DNA from: Saccharothrix ecbatanensis
GTDB lineage: Bacteria; Actinomycetota; Actinomycetes; Mycobacteriales; Pseudonocardiaceae
Direction of reading: 5' to 3'
Length of the DNA: 64,000 bases
Assembly (NCBI RefSeq): GCF_014205015.1
Contig: NZ_JACHMO010000001.1
Span: forward strand, 682,001-746,000
Positions 25,524 through 33,562 of this stretch are shown in pieces. A model generated the notes under the pieces. That model saw only the letters and a list, made by a program, of their open reading frames with translations. It had not been told where the DNA came from and searched no databases. Made by a program: the position numbers and the translations under genes. How positions within the stretch are numbered: the first letter of the stretch is position 1; every line of letters begins with the position of its first letter.

Positions 25524-26522
25524 ATGACCAGCATCGCGGTCAAGACGCTGCTGTCGGAGACGACGAGCGTCACCTACACGCCCGGCTACGAGGGCGCCAA
25601 CATCGGCACCATCATCGGCTTCAAGCACGTGAACTACCTCGTGGAGAAGGCGGTCATCGAGCACTTCCGCCGCAGTGGGCTCGCGGTCGGCGCGCTCTAC
25701 GAGAGCACTGGCGTCGGCTTCGACATCATCGACATCAAGACCAAGCTCAGCGCCGCGCTGCTGGTGGATGACGACGTCGACGCCGTGGTGACGCCCACGA
25801 CCGGTGACAGCGGGAACGTCGCCTCCTTCTCCGTGGAGCTGACGGTCCAGCGTGACGGCGCGCCCAAGCGCGCGGTCCGGTCCAAGGTGCAGGTGCAGTT
25901 CCGCCGTGACGGGGACGAGCGCCGCATGACGAAGCGCGCGCCGCTGCCCGAGGGCTTGGACCGCTTCGTGGTCGACTACATCGGCGGTTCCGAGCCCGGC
26001 GCGGCGATCACCGAGTTCGGCGCGCCGCTGATGTCCGGCGCCTCCAGCGACGACGACCCGGTCAGCCGCAAGCTGGTCGAGGGCCGCAACGCCTACGCCT
26101 GGCGGTTCAAGGTCCCGTACCCCTACATCCACTTCTTCGAGCGCCTCCAGATGTCGGCCTACCTGCGGCTGATGGAAGAGGCGAAGTCCCGGTTCGTAGA
26201 GGCGCGGGGCTGCTCGATCGGCGGCATGCTCACCGAGCGCAACTGGATCCCGGCGGTGTCCGCGAACTCGGTGACGATCATGGACGAAGTCCTCATGGAA
26301 GAGGACCTCTACATCGTCTACTCGGTCAAGGACATCTTCAAGAACATGCTCTACACGGCGACGATGGACTGCTACGTCGTCCGTGACGGCAAGCTCGTCC
26401 AGACCGCCACCGGCGAGATCACGCACTGCTACGTGATGGTGGAGAACGGCAAGGAGGCCGTCATGGTCCCCTGGGACGAGCGTGTCGTGACCGCCTTCTC
26501 CTCCGCACCCGCGCAGGCATGA
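25524..26522 (+). CDS. Double-hotdog thioesterase/dehydratase-like protein
   Basis: A 332-residue protein made of two hotdog units. Unit 1 has GFKHVNYLVEKAVIEHF near residue 34. Unit 2 begins near VPYPYIHFFERLQMSAYLRL (about residue 198) and runs through ILMEEDLYIVYS-like strands. The H-V-N and helix arrangement resembles acyl-ACP/4-hydroxybenzoyl-CoA thioesterases; hydration or dehydration roles are also known for double hotdogs. ATG follows GGAGACGAGA. It overlaps CLF-B by 4 bp. It might release the chain or place a cis double bond (both inference). Confidence 0.75.
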   Translation: MTSIAVKTLLSETTSVTYTPGYEGANIGTIIGFKHVNYLVEKAVIEHFRRSGLAVGALYESTGVGFDIIDIKTKLSAALLVDDDVDAVVTPTTGDSGNVASFSVELTVQRDGAPKRAVRSKVQVQFRRDGDERRMTKRAPLPEGLDRFVVDYIGGSEPGAAITEFGAPLMSGASSDDDPVSRKLVEGRNAYAWRFKVPYPYIHFFERLQMSAYLRLMEEAKSRFVEARGCSIGGMLTERNWIPAVSANSVTIMDEVLMEEDLYIVYSVKDIFKNMLYTATMDCYVVRDGKLVQTATGEITHCYVMVENGKEAVMVPWDERVVTAFSSAPAQA

Positions 26523-27577
26523 ACGCGCCGGTCATCACGGCCTGGTCGGCGCTGTCGCCCTTCGGCGGGGACACCGCCGCCTTCCGTGACGGCGTCCTGG
26601 CCCTCCCCGCCACGTCCGCCGGGGAGTCGGGCCCCCTCGTGGTCCCGGGCTTCGACGTGAAGCAGGCGTTGGGACGGCGGGGGACCCGCGCCATGGACCG
26701 GGCGACGGCCCTGGCCGTGGTGGCCGTGCGCGACCTGCTCGACTCCGTCCCCGACCGGCGCGAGCGCGCCACGGGCCCCACCGGCGCGATCGTGCTGGGG
26801 ACGACGACGGGCAGCGCGGCGTCGGCGATGCAGATCACCCGCGACTCCCTCACCGGGGAGAAGCCGTTCTACGTCGAGGCCGCGCGCGTCCCGAACGCGA
26901 TCATGAACTGCCCGGCCGGCCAGAGTGCCATCTGGCAGCAGGTCAAGGGCCCCAACACGACGCTGGCGGGTGGCCGCGCCGCCGGTCTGCTGGGGCTGCG
27001 GTACTCGCGCCGACTGCTCGACGCCGGCCGAGCGTCGGCGGTGCTGTGCGGCGCGGTGGAGGAGTTCAGCCCGCAGCGGCAGCTGCTGGAGGAACGCGGG
27101 CGGCCCGCCGTCGACGAGCCCATCCGGCTCGGCGAGGGCGCGGCCATCCTGATGGTGGAGCACGCCCTCGCGGTGGAGCCCGACGACGTCCTGGCCGAAG
27201 TCCTGGCCGTGGAGTCCGGGGTGCACGGACCCGAGGACGCGGCCGAGCGCATCGCCAACTGCGTCACCAGGACCCTGAACTCCGCCGGTATCGCGCCGGA
27301 GGACCTGTGGGCGGTCAGCACGGTTCCCCGCACCGCCGAGGACCGGCGCGTCGAGACGCGGGCGTTGGACACCGCCCTCGGCTCGGCCACCCCGACGCGG
27401 TTCCCGCTGGAGTCACCCTGGGGCGACGCCGGCGCGGTCACCGCCGTGTTCCAGATCGCGTCGGTGCTGGCGACCGCACACCGTGAAGGCGGCGCGGGCA
27501 AGCCGGTGCTGATCCTCGCGGTCGACCCGGACGGCCTGCACGCCGCCGCGCTCCTGAGGATCGGAGAACCCTCGTGA
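26519..27577 (+). CDS. Ketosynthase-fold partner without active Cys (CLF-B)
   Basis: A 352-residue paralogue of CLF-A. In KGPNTTLAGGRAAGLLGL the nucleophile position is Arg153, as in CLF-A (Arg170), and the first KS His motif is missing. Shared landmarks with CLF-A are LGTTTGSA, GEKPF and MNC-AG-AIW. By this similarity it should pair with KS-B. ATG overlaps the double-hotdog stop, and the stop overlaps the DH3 start, each by 4 bp. Confidence 0.85.
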   Translation: MNAPVITAWSALSPFGGDTAAFRDGVLALPATSAGESGPLVVPGFDVKQALGRRGTRAMDRATALAVVAVRDLLDSVPDRRERATGPTGAIVLGTTTGSAASAMQITRDSLTGEKPFYVEAARVPNAIMNCPAGQSAIWQQVKGPNTTLAGGRAAGLLGLRYSRRLLDAGRASAVLCGAVEEFSPQRQLLEERGRPAVDEPIRLGEGAAILMVEHALAVEPDDVLAEVLAVESGVHGPEDAAERIANCVTRTLNSAGIAPEDLWAVSTVPRTAEDRRVETRALDTALGSATPTRFPLESPWGDAGAVTAVFQIASVLATAHREGGAGKPVLILAVDPDGLHAAALLRIGEPS

Positions 27578-28065
27578 TCGACGCCGACGGCATCCGCGCC
27601 GTCCTCCCGCACCGCCCGCCCATGCTGCTGGTCGACCGCGTCGACGAGTGCGTCGACGGGGAGAGGATCCGCGCCGTCCGCCAGGTCGTGGCGACCGAGC
27701 CGTGGTTCGCCGCGTCCGGCGTCCCCGTCGCGGACGCGTACCCGCAGGCGTTGATGCTGGAGTCCTGGGCGCAGACGGCCGGGGTGCTGGTGACCAAGGA
27801 GTCGCCCAACCCCGATGTGCTGAGCGGCACCGTCATGCTCTTCGGCTCGGCATCGGGCGTGGAGTTCCACGGGCAGGTGACAGCCGGCCAGGTGATGGAG
27901 CACCACGTGACCATCGGCAGGGTCATCGGCGATTCCGTGGTCGCCGGCGGGAAGACCGTCGTCGACGGCGAGACGGTGATGACCGTGGACCAGATCATCA
28001 TGATGTTCCAGCCCGCGAGCGTCTTGCGCCCGCAGGCTGTCGGCAAGGAAGAGAGCCATGCCTGA
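27574..28065 (+). CDS. FabZ-like hotdog protein lacking the catalytic His (DH3)
   Basis: A 163-residue hotdog protein, paralogue of DH1. It has VLPHRPPMLLVDRV at the start and the Glu helix (ALMLESWAQTAG, Glu63), but the position 14 residues earlier is Gly49 in ASGVPV, not His. It therefore needs a His-bearing partner to work as a dehydratase, for which DH2 of the leftward arm is the only candidate in the window. GTG start overlaps CLF-B; the end overlaps the ketoreductase gene by 8 bp. Confidence 0.82.
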   Translation: MIDADGIRAVLPHRPPMLLVDRVDECVDGERIRAVRQVVATEPWFAASGVPVADAYPQALMLESWAQTAGVLVTKESPNPDVLSGTVMLFGSASGVEFHGQVTAGQVMEHHVTIGRVIGDSVVAGGKTVVDGETVMTVDQIIMMFQPASVLRPQAVGKEESHA

Positions 28066-28810
28066 CATGCAGGAAAGTGCCCCGGTCGCCTTCGTCAGCG
28101 GCGGTTCGCGCGGTATCGGGCGGGCAGTGGTCCGCAGGCTCGCCGAGGACGGCTTCGACGTCGCCTTCTGCTACGCCGCCAACACCGACGCGGCGACCGC
28201 GGTGGAGAAGGAGGTCGCCGAGCTCGGCCGCACCGCGCTGGCGATCCGCGCGGACGTCGCCGACGCGGCGTCGGTGCGCTCGGCCGTGGCGGACACCGAG
28301 TCCACCCTCGGCCCGATCACCGCGGTGGTGACGTCGGCGGGCATCACCCGCGACAACCCGCTGCTGCTGATGAAGGACCACGAGTGGAACGACGTGATCA
28401 GCGTCAACCTCGACGGGGTCTACAACGTCTGCCGTGCCGTCGTCTTCGAGATGATGAAGCGCAAGCGCGGCTCCATCGTGAACCTGTCGTCGGTGGCGGG
28501 CGTGTACGGCAACGCGACGCAGTCCAACTACGCCGCGTCCAAGGCGGGCATCATCGGCCTGTCGAAGTCGCTGGCCAAGGAGCTGGGCCGGGCCAACATC
28601 CGGGTCAACGTGGTGGCGCCGGGCTTCATCGAGACCGACATGACGGCCGCGGTCGACCCCAAGGTGCTGGAGAAGATGCTCGGCAACATCCCGCTGAAGC
28701 GGGTGGGCACGGCCGACGAGGTGGCCGACCTGGTCTCGTTCCTGACCTCCGACCGCGCGGCCTACATCACCGGCGGCGTCTTCCAGATCGACGGCGGCAT
28801 CAGCATCTGA
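28058..28810 (+). CDS. 3-oxoacyl-ACP reductase (FabG-type ketoreductase)
   Basis: A 250-residue short-chain dehydrogenase. The NADPH motif is VSGGSRGIGRA near residue 14; the catalytic residues are Ser in NLSSVAG and Tyr/Lys in SNYAASKAG; the C-terminus PGFIETDMTA and GGVFQIDGG are typical of FabG. It reduces the beta-keto group after each condensation. It is the only ketoreductase among the cluster genes, so it probably serves all four condensing pairs. ATG 28058 lies inside the DH3 gene. Confidence 0.93.
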   Translation: MPDMQESAPVAFVSGGSRGIGRAVVRRLAEDGFDVAFCYAANTDAATAVEKEVAELGRTALAIRADVADAASVRSAVADTESTLGPITAVVTSAGITRDNPLLLMKDHEWNDVISVNLDGVYNVCRAVVFEMMKRKRGSIVNLSSVAGVYGNATQSNYAASKAGIIGLSKSLAKELGRANIRVNVVAPGFIETDMTAAVDPKVLEKMLGNIPLKRVGTADEVADLVSFLTSDRAAYITGGVFQIDGGISI

Positions 28811-28838
28811 CGGCGGCATCAGGCATCCGAGGAGCGAC

Positions 28839-29558
28839 ATGAGCAAGGCACCCAAGCGACCGCGCTGGTACTTCTCCCTCCGGAGTCCGTACTCGTGGTT
28901 CGCCTACCGCGACCTGGTGGAGAAGTACCCCGACGTCGCCGACGCGATCGAGTGGATCCCGTTCTTCGAGCCCGACGAGCAGAGCACCGGGATGCTCGGC
29001 GAGGCGGGCGTCGACCTGGCCGTGGTGGCCATGGCGCGGGCGAAGAACTTCTACATCCTCCAGGACACCGCGCGCATGGCCGCCGCGCGCGGCTGGAAGA
29101 TGACGTGGCCGGTGGACCGCAACCCGGTGTGGGAAGTCGCCCACTTCGGCTGGTTCGTCGCCGAGGACGCGGGCGTCGGCCGGCAGTACTGCGACCGGGT
29201 CTACCAGGCCCGGTGGGAGCAGAACCTGGACGTGAGCGACCGGTCGGTCATCCACGGCATCGCGGCGGACCTCGGCATCGACGCGGACAAGGCCGCCAAC
29301 GCGGCCGACGACCCGGAGATGCGTCAGCGCGGCCTGGACACCCTGGTCCGCTGCGCGAAGGACGGGATGTTCGGCGTCCCCTTCTTCATCAACGGCCGCA
29401 ACAAGTTCTTCGGCGTCGACCGGCTGCGCGCCTTCGTCGCGGACGTGCGCGGCGACGTGTACTCCGAGGTCGAGCAGGCCTGGGACGCCGAGTACCTGGA
29501 CTTCCCCGAATTCAGCGTCCCCGGCGCCGACCACGGCCACGCCGGTGGCTGCGGCTGA
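28839..29558 (+). CDS. DsbA-like 2-hydroxychromene-2-carboxylate-isomerase-family protein
   Basis: A 239-residue thioredoxin-fold protein of the HCCA isomerase/kappa-GST group. The N-terminus is YFSLRSPYSWFAYRDL, with Ser instead of the CxxC of true DsbA, and the C-terminal cis-Pro region is GVPFFINGRNKFFG. HCCA isomerases shift a double-bond geometry using glutathione or a similar thiol. In a polyene-building cluster this could set a cis double bond before ring closure. Mycothiol would be the actinobacterial thiol. ATG follows GAGGAGC. It lies between the ketoreductase and ACP3. Confidence 0.82.
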   Translation: MSKAPKRPRWYFSLRSPYSWFAYRDLVEKYPDVADAIEWIPFFEPDEQSTGMLGEAGVDLAVVAMARAKNFYILQDTARMAAARGWKMTWPVDRNPVWEVAHFGWFVAEDAGVGRQYCDRVYQARWEQNLDVSDRSVIHGIAADLGIDADKAANAADDPEMRQRGLDTLVRCAKDGMFGVPFFINGRNKFFGVDRLRAFVADVRGDVYSEVEQAWDAEYLDFPEFSVPGADHGHAGGCG

Positions 29559-29585
29559 CCGCCGACCTTCCCGAAAGGACATGAG

Positions 29586-29849
29586 ATGACCGACTCCACC
29601 GCCACTCCCACCATCGACGTCACCGAGCTGCGCGAGCTCGTCGCGGACGTCCTGGACCTCCCGATCGAGAAGGTCACCGACGACGCGCACTTCGTCGAGG
29701 ACCTGGGCGTGGACTCCTTGCTGTCGCTCGAACTGGCGGTCTCGCTCGAACGCCACTACCAGATCAAGATCGAGTCGAACGAGGTGTCGGACGTGGTGCG
29801 GATGCGCGACGTCATGCGCCTGCTCGACGGCAAGCTGGCCGGTCGCTGA
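29586..29849 (+). CDS. Acyl carrier protein (ACP3)
   Basis: An 87-residue acyl carrier protein with Ser44 in LGVDSLLSLEL. It is very like ACP1, matching the duplicated KS-A/KS-B and CLF-A/CLF-B sets. ATG follows GAAAGGAC. It probably carries the chain for the rightward condensing enzymes. Confidence 0.95.
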   Translation: MTDSTATPTIDVTELRELVADVLDLPIEKVTDDAHFVEDLGVDSLLSLELAVSLERHYQIKIESNEVSDVVRMRDVMRLLDGKLAGR

Positions 29850-29880
29850 CCTTCCACCGACCACACCACCGGGGAGAAAC

Positions 29881-31158
29881 GTGAACCACCTCTGGCATCC
29901 CTTCGCCGACATGGCCGCGGTCGAAAAAGCGGGCGAGTTCGTGGTGGACTCCGGTGACGGGGTCTGGATCACCGACTCGGACGGCAACCGCTACCTGGAT
30001 GCCACCGCCGGGCTGTGGTTCGCGAACGTCGGCCACGGCCGCGGTGAACTGGCCGACGCCGCGGCCAAGCAGATGCGCAAGGTGGCCGCGTACTCGACCT
30101 TCGGCGACGTCGCCACCAGGCCGACCCTCGAACTCGCGGAGCGGCTGGCGGACATCTCGCCGATGGCCGACACGAAGGTCTTCTTCACCAGTGGCGGGTC
30201 GGACTCGGTCGAGACGGCGGTCAAGCTTGCCCGCCGCTACTGGCACGAGGTGGGCAAGCCCGACCGCACCCACGTCATCGGCCGCGGGCACGGGTACCAC
30301 GGCATGCACGCCGCGGGCACGTCGCTGTCGGGGTTGCCGCTGAACAAGGCGGACCACGGGACGCTGGTCCCGGACACCGCGACGGTGACGTGGGACGACC
30401 CGGCCGACCTCGCCGCGGCCATCGAGCGGCTCACCCCGGAACGGGTGGCGGCGTTCATCTGCGAGCCGGTGATCGGTGCCGGGGGAGTGCTGCCGCCCCC
30501 GCCCGGCTACCTGGCCGAGGTGCGGCGGATCTGCCGGCACTACGACGTCCTGTTCATCGCGGACGAGGTCGTCACCGGCTACGGCCGCCTCGGGCACTGG
30601 TTCGCCAGCGGCCGGTTCGGGCTGGAACCGGACATGATCGTCACGGCCAAGGGGCTCACGTCCGGTTACGCCCCGATGGGCGCGGTGCTCGTCGGGCCGC
30701 GCGTCAGCGAGCCGTTCTTCCGGCCGGCCGGCGGGGTGTGGTGGCGGCACGGCTACACCTATTCCGGCCACGCCATGTGCGCCGCGGTCGCCCTGGCCAA
30801 CCTCGACCTGATCGAGCGGGAGGACCTGGTCCGCTCGGCCGCGGCGTTGGAGGGCGTGATCGTGGATCACCTCGGGCGGCTGGCTTCGCACTCCGCGGTG
30901 ACCGAAGTCCGTTGCGGCGTGGGCGCTTTGGCCGCGGTGCAGCTCAAGAACGCCGCGTCCGCGCAGGACGCCGTGCGTGCCGCGCGTGCCCACGGTGTGA
31001 GCACCAGGGCGATCGGGGCGGGCGCGTTGCAGGTGTCACCCGCGTTCGTCGCCACGTCCGTGGACATCGCCGCGATCGCCGCCGGTCTGTCCGCCGCGCT
31101 GGACACGCTGGTGGAGCCGCACATCCCGGATCCCCGCAGTGACGGAGCGTCCCGATGA
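29881..31158 (+). CDS. Class III aminotransferase
   Basis: A 425-residue PLP enzyme of the omega-aminotransferase type (NHLWHPFADM start, as in BioA and omega-transaminases). The PLP-phosphate site is TSGGSDSVETAVKLA, the Asp that holds the pyridine N is in FIADEVVTGYGRLG, and the PLP lysine is in VTAKGLTSGYAPMGAV. It moves an amino group onto a ketone or aldehyde, often using an amino acid as donor. GTG start after GGGG. It overlaps KS-D by 4 bp. In the cluster it could aminate the starter unit or the finished chain. Confidence 0.9.
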   Translation: MNHLWHPFADMAAVEKAGEFVVDSGDGVWITDSDGNRYLDATAGLWFANVGHGRGELADAAAKQMRKVAAYSTFGDVATRPTLELAERLADISPMADTKVFFTSGGSDSVETAVKLARRYWHEVGKPDRTHVIGRGHGYHGMHAAGTSLSGLPLNKADHGTLVPDTATVTWDDPADLAAAIERLTPERVAAFICEPVIGAGGVLPPPPGYLAEVRRICRHYDVLFIADEVVTGYGRLGHWFASGRFGLEPDMIVTAKGLTSGYAPMGAVLVGPRVSEPFFRPAGGVWWRHGYTYSGHAMCAAVALANLDLIEREDLVRSAAALEGVIVDHLGRLASHSAVTEVRCGVGALAAVQLKNAASAQDAVRAARAHGVSTRAIGAGALQVSPAFVATSVDIAAIAAGLSAALDTLVEPHIPDPRSDGASR

Positions 31159-32336
31159 GCACTGTGGCGGTCACCGGCACGGGCGCGTTGTCGGCGGTGT
31201 GCGCCGATCCGGCGGACCTGTGGCGGGCCATGACCGAGCGGCGGGAACCCGTCCCGGAGTCCGCACCCGGGATCGGTCCCGAGTGCGGCCCGGGGCTGTG
31301 GCGTCGGATCGCCGACCCGCTGTTGGATCAGGCGCGTTCGGAGCTGCCCGCCGCCGGGCGTTCGACCCACGCGGCCTGGGCGGCGGTGAGCCAGGCCGTG
31401 GCGCAGGCGCGGTTGACCGATGCCGACACGGCGCGGATGGCGGTCGTCGTGGCCGGCGGTGTCGGTGACGTCGAGCAGGCCGAGCGGTGGCGCGGGGGTG
31501 AGGTCGCGCCTGGGCACTGGCCGCCCACGCACCGGTCGGCCGCCGTGATCGCCGATCGTCTCGGTGCTCGACGGGCCGCCTTGGACCTGTCCAACGCCTG
31601 CGCCGGCGGTGCCTACGCGATGGCCCTCGGCGTCGGGATGATCGCGGACGGGACGGCGGACGTCGTGGTCGCGGCGGGGGTGGAGACCGCCTCCCGGCTG
31701 ATCACGGCGAGCTTCAACCGACTCGGCGCCCTCGACCCGGAGGGCTGCCGGCCGTTCGACCGGAACCGGGCGGGCACGAGCCTCGCCGAGGGAGCCGGCG
31801 CCGTCGTGATCGAGTCGATCGACCGTGCGCGTCGCCGTGGTGTTCCCGTTCTGGGCACGGTGGCGGGCCATGGCTGGACGTGCGACGCCCATCACGCCAC
31901 CGCGCCGGACCCCAGCGGTGAACGGATCATCGCGGCCATGCGCCGTGCGATGGAACGCGCGGACATCCGTGCCGACGACGTGGGTGTGGTGGTGCCGCAT
32001 GCGACCGGGACACCGTTGAGCGACGTCACCGAATCGACCGCTTTGGGCGCCGTGCTGGGTGATCGGCTGGGTGAGGTTCCGGTCTACAGCACGAAAGCCG
32101 CCCTCGGTCACACCGGTGCGGCTTCGGGTCTGCTGTCGGCCGTCGCGGCATTGGCGGTGCTCCGGCACGGAGTCGTTCCGCCGAACATCGCGGTGAAGGA
32201 ACCGGATCCGGATTGTCCGGTTTGGGTTCCTTCGGAAGAGGTCCCGGTACGCGGAAGCCACGCGCTCGTCAACGCGTTCGCTTTCGGCGGCCACAACATC
32301 TGTCTCGTCCTTGCCCCCGCGGAGGACCGACCGTGA
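31155..32336 (+). CDS. Ketosynthase of the second type (KS-D)
   Basis: A 393-residue KS with Cys149 (LSNACAGGAYAM), His282 in PHATGT (Ala replaces the first Gly of the usual HGTGT) and His319 (ALGHTGAASG). The S-N-A-C elbow groups it with KS-C. ATG overlaps the aminotransferase stop; the stop overlaps the CLF-D start by 4 bp, so KS-D and CLF-D are a translational pair. Confidence 0.9.
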   Translation: MSTVAVTGTGALSAVCADPADLWRAMTERREPVPESAPGIGPECGPGLWRRIADPLLDQARSELPAAGRSTHAAWAAVSQAVAQARLTDADTARMAVVVAGGVGDVEQAERWRGGEVAPGHWPPTHRSAAVIADRLGARRAALDLSNACAGGAYAMALGVGMIADGTADVVVAAGVETASRLITASFNRLGALDPEGCRPFDRNRAGTSLAEGAGAVVIESIDRARRRGVPVLGTVAGHGWTCDAHHATAPDPSGERIIAAMRRAMERADIRADDVGVVVPHATGTPLSDVTESTALGAVLGDRLGEVPVYSTKAALGHTGAASGLLSAVAALAVLRHGVVPPNIAVKEPDPDCPVWVPSEEVPVRGSHALVNAFAFGGHNICLVLAPAEDRP

Positions 32337-33562
32337 CGACACCCGCCCTTTCCCCGCTGCCGGTCGCCGACCCCGTCCGCGAACTCGTCGTCACCGGCGT
32401 CGGCGTGTGCGCTCCGCCTGCCGAAGGCGCCCCGGACTGGTTCGACTACCGGACCGAATTGGGCCCCCAGGGCTACAAATACGTTCCGCGTGCGGCGCAG
32501 TACCTGTTGGCGGCGGCCAAGCGGGCATTGATCGACGCCCGGCTGGAGTCGGAAGGGCCGGACGACCGGTGCGGCGTGGTGCTGGGTTCGAACAACTGCG
32601 CCTCGCGGTTGCACGCCGACATCGACCGGGAGGTCGCGGACACCGGTATCCGGTTCCTGCGCCCCGCCACGGTGCCGTACTTCTCGGTCAACCTCTTCCT
32701 CGCGCGCCTGGGTATCGAGTACGGCTGGCGAGGGTTCACCCTGGCCGTGCACAGCCCCGCGACGGCCGGAGTGGAGACGGTGGAACAGGGCTTCCGCGTC
32801 GTACGTGACGGCGACGTTGACTGGCTCGTCCTGGGCGCCACCGAGACCCCGCCCGACACAACATCCCCCACCCCACCCGCCACTCACCCCACCCCACCCG
32901 CCGCCGCGCCCGCCACGACCGCACCGGCAGCCACCGCGCCCGCGCCCGCCGGCGCTCTGTCGGCTTCAGCCCCGCCCGGTGCAGCCCGGCCCGGCGCCGA
33001 TCTGTCCGGTACCGGCCTGACCGCCTCGGCTCCGCCCGCCGCCGCCACCGTGCCCGCCGCGCCCGGCGCCGATCTGTCTGCGGCCGGCCGGCCGGATCCT
33101 GATCGGCCCCGCCCCGACCTGCCCGGTGCAGCCCTGCCCGCCGCCGACGACGGCGCGGCCGTGCTGATCGTCGAACCGGCCTCACGTGCAGCCGCACGCG
33201 GCGCGCGGGTGTACGGCTCCTTGGCGTCCTCATCCCTGTTCATTCCGCCCTCGGCCGCAGTCCGTGACGCGGACGCCGAGGTCGACAGACTTCGTGCTGT
33301 GCTCGCCGACCACGGCGTCTCCGCGGACATCCCCGTCCGCCTCCTCCGCGATTCCTCACCAGTCGCCGACGTGGTGGCACGGGCCCTTCCCGGCGCCCGG
33401 AGTCGAACCGTCGGGCCGGGGTGCCTGAGCCCCGTCCTCGAAGTCGCCGACATCCTCCGCGCGGGCGGGCCGGGTACGGCGGTGGTGTGCGCGAACGCGC
33501 TGGGCACCGTCGCCGTGACCATGGTCGTTCCCGCCCGCCCCGCTTCGGGAGGAAATCCGTGA
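32333..33562 (+). CDS. Ketosynthase-fold partner with Pro/Ala insert (CLF-D)
   Basis: A 409-residue KS-fold protein with Ala143 at the nucleophile position (AVHSPATAGVETV) and no HGTGT motif. Between the strand DWLVLGATE (residue about 170) and the strand AAVLIVEPAS (about 275) lies a 100-residue low-complexity stretch of Pro, Ala, Thr and Gly in the place where other KS-fold proteins run on directly. Without it the protein is about 310 residues, similar to CLF-C. The insert is in frame and has the same codon use, so it is not a frameshift. GTG start overlaps KS-D and the stop overlaps the carboxylase gene. Confidence 0.8.
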   Translation: MTTPALSPLPVADPVRELVVTGVGVCAPPAEGAPDWFDYRTELGPQGYKYVPRAAQYLLAAAKRALIDARLESEGPDDRCGVVLGSNNCASRLHADIDREVADTGIRFLRPATVPYFSVNLFLARLGIEYGWRGFTLAVHSPATAGVETVEQGFRVVRDGDVDWLVLGATETPPDTTSPTPPATHPTPPAAAPATTAPAATAPAPAGALSASAPPGAARPGADLSGTGLTASAPPAAATVPAAPGADLSAAGRPDPDRPRPDLPGAALPAADDGAAVLIVEPASRAAARGARVYGSLASSSLFIPPSAAVRDADAEVDRLRAVLADHGVSADIPVRLLRDSSPVADVVARALPGARSRTVGPGCLSPVLEVADILRAGGPGTAVVCANALGTVAVTMVVPARPASGGNP

